Below are positions 1 to 4,133 of a DNA stretch of 8,835 nt, one piece after another. The DNA is from Deltaproteobacteria bacterium (lineage in GTDB: Bacteria > Desulfobacterota > Binatia > Binatales > Binataceae): NCBI GenBank assembly GCA_027403435.1, contig DAHZDR010000414.1, positions 1 to 8,835 on the forward strand. Reading direction: 5' to 3'. The position numbers and the translations under genes are program-made. The notes beneath the pieces were generated by a model. It had not been told where the DNA came from. It ran no database searches and was given only the letters and a program-made list of their open reading frames with translations. Numbering within the stretch: position 1 is the first letter of the stretch; each line of letters begins with the position of its first letter.

Positions 1-400
1 GATTCACCATCGCGACGAAGCTGACCCATGCGGGCGTCGGGATCAGCACCTCGTCGCCCTCGTCGAACAGCGCCGCGATAATGTTGGCTTCGGCCTGCTT
101 GCCGCCGGCCGAGGCCATGATTTCCGCAATTTCGTAATCGAGGCCGTTGTCGCGCTTGAGCTTGAGGCGAATCGCCTCCTTGAGCTCGCGCGTCCCGTTG
201 ACCGGCGTGTACTTGGTGCGGCCCTCGGCGAGCGCGCGCCGCGCGGCGTCCTTGATACGTTCGGGGGTGTCGAAGTCGGGCTCGCCGGCGGCGAGCGAAA
301 TCACGTCCACGCCGGCCGCCTTGAGTTCGGTGGCGCGGGTCTCGGCCGCCATCGTGGCGGAGGGCTTGAGCGCGGCGATACGTCGGTTGAGTTTGATCAT
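1..400 (-). CDS. Class I aspartate aminotransferase, N-terminal part (runs off window start)
   Basis: PLP-dependent fold-type I aminotransferase, probably interconverting aspartate plus 2-oxoglutarate and oxaloacetate plus glutamate in the cytoplasm. Only the first 133 residues are in the window; the family is about 390-400 residues, so the catalytic lysine lies outside. Visible hallmarks are the N-terminal segment ending in SLAAGEPDFDTP (residues 35-46), GRTKYTPVNG (60-69), the cofactor phosphate-binding loop GGKQ (99-102), and GDEVLIPTPAW (115-125), whose tryptophan normally stacks on the PLP ring. The start is the ATG at 400-398, giving MIKLNRRIAALKPSAT, the usual start for this family. 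No clear Shine-Dalgarno precedes it. The gene is the third in line after rsmD and coaD on the same strand, with a 124-bp gap after coaD, so co-transcription is likely but not shown. Exact substrate (aspartate, or aspartate/prephenate) cannot be told from this fragment. Confidence 0.9.
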   Translation of the reverse strand, partial: MIKLNRRIAALKPSATMAAETRATELKAAGVDVISLAAGEPDFDTPERIKDAARRALAEGRTKYTPVNGTRELKEAIRLKLKRDNGLDYEIAEIMASAGGKQAEANIIAALFDEGDEVLIPTPAWVSFVAMVN

Positions 401-460
401 CTGGAACGATTCACTGGCGCCTGAATTTGCTGACGGGCGCGCGCGTCAATGTTATCTGGC

Positions 461-474
461 CGCGCGCGCGCGCG
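461..474. repeat. Alternating CG tract, (CG)7, in the coaD-aminotransferase gap
   Basis: The 124-bp gap between coaD and the aminotransferase holds seven perfect CG dinucleotides. About 14 bases upstream is a shorter GCGCGCG stretch inside an imperfect GACG/CGTC inverted repeat (432-447). Alternating purine-pyrimidine GC tracts can adopt Z-DNA under negative supercoiling. I see no T-rich tail on the minus strand after a strong stem, so this does not look like a rho-independent terminator for coaD. It may simply reflect GC-rich composition. Confidence 0.5.
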
Positions 475-524
475 AAACCGCCGGCCGGACCAAATCGGCC
501 CGCCTGGGCGCAAAAACGGGTCGG

Positions 525-1007
525 CTAATCGAGTTTGAGTTTTTGCCGCAGCCGCGTCATCACGCTCTCCGGCACCAGGTCCGGCAGCCGCTTGCCGTAG
601 CTGGCCACTTCCTTGATCAGGCGCGAAGCGGTGAAGAACAGCTTCGGATTGGCGAACAGGAAGACGGTTTCGATATTCGGCTGCATCTGCCGGTTCATCT
701 GCGCCATCTGCAGCTCGTAGTCGAAGTCGGTGACCGCGCGCAGGCTGCGAATAATGACGTTGGCGCCGATCCGCTCGGCGTAATCGACCGACAATCCGCT
801 GAACTTGTCCACGCGGGCGCGCGGCTCGAGGTCGCGGATGGTTTCGCGGATCATCTCGACCCGTTCGTCCGGAGTGAACAACGCCGCGTCCTTGTGCGGG
901 TTGTAGGCGACCGCGACGATCACTTCGTCGAAGAAGTTCACGGCGCGCCGGATGACGTCGATATGGCCGTTGTGGATTGGGTCGAAGCTGCCCGGATAGA
1001 TGGCGAT
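525..1007 (-). CDS. coaD: Phosphopantetheine adenylyltransferase (PPAT), start codon unusual
   Basis: Transfers AMP from ATP to 4'-phosphopantetheine, giving dephospho-CoA, the penultimate step of coenzyme A synthesis (cytoplasmic). The nucleotidyltransferase motif YPGSFDPIHNGH is encoded at 998-963. Further family signatures are NPHK, FTPDERV, IIRSLRAVTDFDYELQMAQMNR and LIKEVASYG. The frame is open from a TAA at 1022-1020 to the TAG at 527-525, but contains no ATG, GTG or TTG before the motif. The first canonical start, GTG at 941-939, would delete the motif and give 138 residues. I chose ATC at 1007-1005, the only near-cognate start in the gap; it gives 160 residues, against 159 in E. coli. 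Alternatively, an in-frame ATG at 1040 is the true start and the TAA is a sequencing error or nonsense mutation. The RGLR signature reads RSLR. The gene follows rsmD closely on the same strand, a common pairing. Function is confident; the start is not. Confidence 0.88.
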   Translation of the reverse strand: MAIYPGSFDPIHNGHIDVIRRAVNFFDEVIVAVAYNPHKDAALFTPDERVEMIRETIRDLEPRARVDKFSGLSVDYAERIGANVIIRSLRAVTDFDYELQMAQMNRQMQPNIETVFLFANPKLFFTASRLIKEVASYGKRLPDLVPESVMTRLRQKLKLD

Positions 1008-1019
1008 CGACTGTGTGTG

Positions 1020-1040
1020 TTACCTGGGTTTGTTGTACAT
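1020..1040 (-). other. Six-codon minicistron MYNKPR-stop, in frame with coaD
   Basis: An ATG at 1040-1038 opens a frame of six codons closed by TAA at 1022-1020. It lies 15 nt after the rsmD stop and is in the same phase as coaD, whose conserved motif begins seven codons after the TAA. It could be the real coaD start interrupted by one wrong or mutated codon, a short leader peptide, or chance. No strong Shine-Dalgarno precedes the ATG. Confidence 0.3.
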
Positions 1041-1055
1041 ACCGAACCGTGGGGC

Positions 1056-1625
1056 TTAATTCGGCGGCTCGAGCGGCCGCCGGTAAAGGGCGATTCGATG
1101 ATCGCCGACAGTTGCCTGATTGACCAGTTCCAGACGCGCCGGCGCGAGCGCGGCGGCGCGCGTGTCCTGGCGCACGACCACCCATCCGCGGGCCGCCACC
1201 AACCGGAGTTCGACCAGCGCGGCGATCACTCCGGCGCTGGTGTCGCGCGCGTAGGGCGCGTCGATAAAGACCAGATCGAAAAGCGCGCGCTCGGCCGCCA
1301 GCCGCGCCAGCGCGCGCTGGAGCTCGAGCGCGATCACCCGGGCGCGGTCCGTAAAGCCGATCGCGTCCAGATTGCGCCGAATCACGATCGCCGCCGCCCG
1401 CGCCGAATCGACAAAGACGGCGGATTGCGCGCCGCGTGAGAGCGCCTCGAGGCCGAGCGAGCCGCTGCCGGCGAACAAATCGAGCACGCGCGCGCCGGTC
1501 AGATCGAAACGCGCGGCCAAACGCGAGAAAATCGACGAGCGAACGCGCGCGGTGGCCGGCCGCGTCGCCAAGCCGCGCGGCGCGGCGATGCGCCGGCCGT
1601 GCGCCGCGCCCGCGATTACCCGCAT
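1056..1625 (-). CDS. rsmD: 16S rRNA (guanine(966)-N2)-methyltransferase RsmD
   Basis: SAM-dependent methyltransferase that in E. coli makes m2G966 of 16S rRNA during 30S assembly. The protein is 189 residues (E. coli RsmD is 198). It opens with MRVIAGAAHGRRI, matching the family's N-terminal RVIAG..RGR block, then RPATARVRSSIF (22-33), SAM-binding motif I DLFAGSGSLGLEALSRGA (49-66), an acidic motif II (VD at 72-73), and the catalytic-type motif DAPY (122-125). Family members usually have DPPY or DPPF there and RPTxDRVRE in the N-terminal block, so several conserved positions differ. The ATG at 1625 is fixed by a GGAGG seven bases upstream; the same frame extends further upstream without signals. 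It ends with TAA at 1058-1056, just before coaD. It is the first gene of the minus-strand group and is divergent from nuoH. Confidence 0.92.
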   Translation of the reverse strand: MRVIAGAAHGRRIAAPRGLATRPATARVRSSIFSRLAARFDLTGARVLDLFAGSGSLGLEALSRGAQSAVFVDSARAAAIVIRRNLDAIGFTDRARVIALELQRALARLAAERALFDLVFIDAPYARDTSAGVIAALVELRLVAARGWVVVRQDTRAAALAPARLELVNQATVGDHRIALYRRPLEPPN

Positions 1626-1632
1626 CGGCCAA

Positions 1633-1637
1633 CCTCC
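1633..1637 (-). promoter_or_regulatory. Shine-Dalgarno of rsmD
   Basis: On the minus strand the sequence reads GGAGG, then seven bases, then ATG at 1625. This is the clearest ribosome binding site of the minus-strand genes and settles the rsmD start, although the frame stays open 60 codons further upstream. Confidence 0.75.
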
Positions 1638-1808
1638 GGGCGCGGATTTCCGGCGCGCCGCGAATCGGTTTGGCGCGCCGCTGGACGGCGGCGGGGACTC
1701 GTGTTCATGCGATCGCAAGCTTCCGCTATACGCTCCTATCCCGCGCCAGGCGCGGACAAGGCTTCGCACCCGGTCCAGCGAACCAATTCGGAACGGAAAA
1801 TTCAACTG

Positions 1809-1817
1809 TTATCCACA
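1809..1817 (+). promoter_or_regulatory. Perfect consensus DnaA box (TTATCCACA)
   Basis: The nine bases match the strict bacterial DnaA-binding consensus with no mismatch and lie in non-coding sequence between divergent genes. No second perfect box was found in the window, and there is no dnaA, dnaN or gidA neighbour. This is not an origin as seen here. It could be a DnaA-responsive promoter site, a titration site, or chance. The match is certain; the function is inference. Confidence 0.4.
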
Positions 1818-1904
1818 TCACCCCGGCTCAATCGCCCAAGCGGGCTGCGGGACCATAACTTAGAGGCGTCCCGCGCCGCAAGTTCGGCCCGATTCGCGCC
1901 GCCG

Positions 1905-1935
1905 CTGACGCAAAGACTGGCGCGGGTCGTAAATT
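1905..1935 (+). promoter_or_regulatory. Candidate sigma70-type promoter for the nuo operon
   Basis: CTGACG at 1905-1910 (4 of 6 to TTGACA) and TAAATT at 1930-1935 (4 of 6 to TATAAT) are separated by 19 bases, longer than ideal. The second element begins the only clearly AT-rich island (about 1929-1962) of the region upstream of nuoH. The position is plausible, about 130 bases before the first nuoH start candidate, but both boxes are weak. Confidence 0.22.
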
Positions 1936-1974
1936 TAAGCTACCTAACTAAGGATTTTGTTGATCCGCGGTTTT

Positions 1975-1992
1975 GCCGGATGGCGGTCCGGC
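1975..1992 (+). other. Small GC hairpin in the presumed nuo leader
   Basis: GCCGGA, six-base loop, TCCGGC form a perfect 6-bp stem between the candidate promoter and nuoH. No U-run follows it on the plus strand, so it is not a typical terminator. It may stabilise the leader or be incidental in a GC-rich region. Confidence 0.3.
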
Positions 1993-2069
1993 CGGCGCGT
2001 GCCGAACCAACGCGCCGCTGCCGCCGGCCGAGCCGGGACGACTCCGTTGGTTAACCGCGCCCGCCGCCG

Positions 2070-3230
2070 ATGCGGCCGGACGCGCATACCCGAAACCTGC
2101 TGGCGAGCGATTCTGGCGTGACGATTGAATTGGCGATTGGGGCGATTAAGGCGGTGGTGATGGTCCTGCTGGTGATGGGACTGACCACGCTGATGTTGTG
2201 GTTTGAACGCAAGGGCAGCGCCCTGATTCAGGATCGAATCGGCGCCAACCGGGCCAACGTGTTCGGCCTCGGCAAGCGCCTTGGCCTGCCCAACTTCGGC
2301 GTGATCAACACGGTGCTCGCCGATCCCGTCAAAATGTTCACCAAAGAGGACTTCGTGCCGGACGGCGCGGATCGTTTCCTCCACGGACTCGCGCCGTTCC
2401 TGGCGTTGTTCCCCGTGATTATCACCTTCGCGGTCGCACCGATGGGCGATATGTTGCGGATCGGCAAGTACCATATCGATCTGCAACCGGCCAATCTCGA
2501 TGTCGCCGCGCTCTACGTGCTGGCGACCATCGGCATGGGCGTTTACGGTATCGCGCTGGGCGGATGGGCCTCGAACAATCGCTGGTCCCTGCTCGGCGGA
2601 ATCCGCGCGAGCGCGCAGATGATCTCCTACGAAATCGCGATGGGACTCGCGATTATCGCGGTGGTCGTGACCTACGGCACGCTCGATTTGCAGCAGATGT
2701 GCCGCGCGCAGGGCGGAGTGTGGTTCGGTTTCCTGCCGCGATGGGGAATCCTGTTGCAGCCGGTCTCCTTCCTGATGCTGCTGATTGCCGGCATCGCCGA
2801 GTCCAAGCGCGTGCCGTTCGATCTGCCCGAGGGCGAATCCGAGCTCGTCGCGGGCTATTTCACCGAATATTCCGGCGGCAAGCAGGCGGTCTTCATGATG
2901 ACCGATTTCGCCGAGGTGCTGCTGGTCGCGGTGCTGATCACGACGTTTTTCTTCGGCGGATGGCAGGTGCCGTGGCTCTATCGCGACGGCTTCCATTTCC
3001 CCGGCGGCGCGGCGCTGATGCTGCCGAATATCGTGGTCGCGCTGATGCAATTCGTCGCCTTCTGGATCAAGGTGATAATCCTGAGCTGCCTGCAAATCCT
3101 GATCCGCTGGACGCTGCCGCGCCTGCGCTACGATCAGTTGATGCGGCTTGGCTGGAAGGGCCTGGTGCCGCTCGGACTGCTCAATCTGGTGGCGACGGCG
3201 TTCGTGGTCGTCGTGGCGGGAGGGAAATAG
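2070..3230 (+). CDS. nuoH: NADH-quinone oxidoreductase subunit H
   Basis: NuoH (ND1/Nqo8) is the membrane subunit at the heel of complex I; it forms most of the quinone chamber and links quinone chemistry to the proton pumps. Hallmarks are ERKGSALIQDRIGANR (46-61), ADPVKMFTKEDFVP (84-97), the conserved cytoplasmic loop RASAQMISYEIAMGL (179-193), AESKRVPFDLPEGESELVAG (243-262) continuing into EYSGGKQAVFMM, and the C-terminal LPRLRYDQLMRLGWK (349-363). Hydrophobic segments recur throughout, consistent with the family's eight to nine helices. The ATG at 2070 gives 386 residues; an in-frame TAA at 2052-2054 bars anything longer. GTG at 2118 gives 370 residues starting MTIELAIGAIKAVV, close to the usual family N-terminus. 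Neither has a good Shine-Dalgarno, so the true start may be 2118. First gene of the nuo cluster here; nuoJ follows after 2 nt, without nuoI. Confidence 0.96.
   Translation: MRPDAHTRNLLASDSGVTIELAIGAIKAVVMVLLVMGLTTLMLWFERKGSALIQDRIGANRANVFGLGKRLGLPNFGVINTVLADPVKMFTKEDFVPDGADRFLHGLAPFLALFPVIITFAVAPMGDMLRIGKYHIDLQPANLDVAALYVLATIGMGVYGIALGGWASNNRWSLLGGIRASAQMISYEIAMGLAIIAVVVTYGTLDLQQMCRAQGGVWFGFLPRWGILLQPVSFLMLLIAGIAESKRVPFDLPEGESELVAGYFTEYSGGKQAVFMMTDFAEVLLVAVLITTFFFGGWQVPWLYRDGFHFPGGAALMLPNIVVALMQFVAFWIKVIILSCLQILIRWTLPRLRYDQLMRLGWKGLVPLGLLNLVATAFVVVVAGGK
3218..3224 (+). promoter_or_regulatory. Shine-Dalgarno of nuoJ inside the nuoH end
   Basis: GGGAGGG lies in the last codons of nuoH, eight bases before the ATG at 3233. 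It fixes the nuoJ start, even though the nuoJ frame stays open far upstream within nuoH. Confidence 0.75.
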
Positions 3231-3232
3231 GC

Positions 3233-3805
3233 ATGCCGCAGTGGCTGTTCGCGTTCCTGGCCGCGCTTGCGATTATCGGCGCGCTCGGAACCATTATGCA
3301 GCGCAACCTGGTGCATTGCGTGCTCGGCTTCGCGCTGGTGCTGATCGATCTCGGCGTGCTCTACATGGGACTGGGCGCGGTGACGGTCGGCTTCCTGCAA
3401 ATAATTGTTTACGTCGGCGCGATTATGGTGCTGTTCCTGTTCGTGATCTGGCTGCTCAACGTGCAGGCTGACGCCGGCGTGCGCGGCGGCGGTCTCGGCC
3501 TGAAACTGCTCGGCACGCTGGGCGCCGCGGCGCTCGCGGCGGAACTGGCCGCGGTTTTTTTCCACGCGCCCAAATTGAGCCAGGTGCGCACGATCCCGCC
3601 CGATTTCGGCTCGATCGCGAAGCTGGCCCAGGCGCTCTTTACCCGTTATCTGGTGGCCTTCGAGGCCACTTCGCTGCTGCTGCTCGGCGCGATCGTCGGC
3701 GCGGTCGGCCTCGCGCGCCGCCTGGCCGTCCAGACCGCGCCCGCCGCCGCGACCCCCGACCGGCTGGCGCCCGCCGCCAACGACGCGCCGCGAAAGGTCG
3801 CCTGA
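3233..3805 (+). CDS. nuoJ: NADH-quinone oxidoreductase subunit J
   Basis: NuoJ (ND6/Nqo10) is a five-helix membrane subunit of complex I between NuoH and the antiporter-like subunits; its third helix takes part in the coupling rearrangement. The protein is 190 residues (E. coli 184). Hydrophobic segments lie at about 4-21, 28-48, 52-76, 89-110 and 138-162. The signature is the helix-3 block LQIIVYVGAIMVLFLFVIWLL (55-75), with Tyr60 and the VGAIMVLF bulge region. Near the C-terminus, LFTRYLVAFEATSLLLLGAI (135-154) matches the family end. The tail (163-190) is Ala/Pro-rich and low in conservation. An Asp (39) sits in helix 2, and the loop before helix 3 reads GLGAVTVGF without an acidic residue. 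The start at 3233 is supported by GGGAGGG eight bases upstream. It follows nuoH by 2 nt and precedes nuoK by 2 nt. Confidence 0.95.
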   Translation: MPQWLFAFLAALAIIGALGTIMQRNLVHCVLGFALVLIDLGVLYMGLGAVTVGFLQIIVYVGAIMVLFLFVIWLLNVQADAGVRGGGLGLKLLGTLGAAALAAELAAVFFHAPKLSQVRTIPPDFGSIAKLAQALFTRYLVAFEATSLLLLGAIVGAVGLARRLAVQTAPAAATPDRLAPAANDAPRKVA

Positions 3806-3807
3806 CC

Positions 3808-4110
3808 ATGACGCCCGTCAGCTATTACATGGCGCTCAGCGCGATCCTGTTCGCGATCGGCGTGATCGGCGTCATGGTGCGCCGCAACGTGATCGTGATG
3901 TTCCTCGCAATCGAACTGATGCTCAACGCGGTTAATCTCGCCTTCGTCGCACTGGGCCGGCGGATCGGCTCGATGGACGGACAGGTGATCGTTTTTTTCG
4001 TAATGACGGTCGCGGCGGCCGAGGCCGCCGTCGGCCTTGCGATTATCATTGCAATGTTCCGTAATCGCGAGACCGTCAACGCCGACGAACTCAACCTGCT
4101 GCGCTGGTAA
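3808..4110 (+). CDS. nuoK: NADH-quinone oxidoreductase subunit K
   Basis: NuoK (ND4L/Nqo11) is a small three-helix membrane subunit of complex I carrying buried glutamates on the proton path. It is 100 residues, the same as in E. coli. Helices lie at about 4-23, 28-50 and 59-86. The conserved block FLAIELMLNAVNL (32-44) contains Glu36, and VAAAEAAVGLAI (68-79) contains Glu72; both sit at exactly the E. coli positions of the glutamates needed for coupling. The C-terminus ends in NADELNLLRW, a typical family ending. The ATG at 3808 follows the nuoJ TGA by 2 nt, with AAAGG (3793-3797) ten bases upstream. All expected functional residues are present. Confidence 0.97.
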   Translation: MTPVSYYMALSAILFAIGVIGVMVRRNVIVMFLAIELMLNAVNLAFVALGRRIGSMDGQVIVFFVMTVAAAEAAVGLAIIIAMFRNRETVNADELNLLRW

Positions 4111-4133
4111 CCTCAGCCCACTGTTCGAAGCTC

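Larger units (their letters stand above)
1626..2069. other. Divergent intergenic region between rsmD and nuoH
   Basis: 444 bp with no convincing gene. Short frames on both strands exist but are arginine/alanine-rich, lack family motifs and reflect the high GC content. It must hold the promoters of both the leftward rsmD-coaD-aminotransferase group and the rightward nuo operon. Visible elements are the rsmD Shine-Dalgarno, a perfect DnaA box at 1809-1817, an AT-richer stretch at about 1790-1817, an AT-rich island at 1929-1962, and a small hairpin at 1975-1992. No tRNA cloverleaf, riboswitch core or terminator was recognised. Confidence 0.6.

Noticed and set aside
460..524. Rho-independent terminator after coaD
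   Set aside because: The minus-strand sequence after the coaD stop has a TTTTT run before, not after, any GC stem, and the stems are short and imperfect.
147..1439. Long plus-strand frame (about 430 codons) opposite the aminotransferase, coaD and rsmD
   Set aside because: Antisense shadow: no recognisable domain, and its borders ignore the borders of the three well-supported minus-strand genes.
397..1632. Long minus-strand frame (about 411 codons) spanning coaD and rsmD
   Set aside because: It is an out-of-phase frame kept open by GC-rich codons. The product is dominated by Arg/Ala/Gly, has no family motif, and overlaps two genes with clear motifs in another phase.
1809..1817. Replication origin at the DnaA box
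   Set aside because: Only one perfect box was found, with no cluster, no DNA-unwinding element of note and no dnaA/dnaN/gidA neighbourhood.
1599..2054. Possible small gene on the plus strand in the divergent intergenic region
   Set aside because: The frame begins inside rsmD antisense, is Arg/Ser/Ala-rich and ends just before nuoH with no ribosome binding site or family resemblance.
3554..3999. Repeated GTT TTT TTC slippery heptamer (T7 runs at 3555-3561 in nuoJ and 3992-3998 in nuoK) as programmed frameshift sites
   Set aside because: Both encode an ordinary Val-Phe-Phe in membrane segments, the zero frame continues into fully conserved protein, and no stimulatory structure or sensible -1 product was seen.
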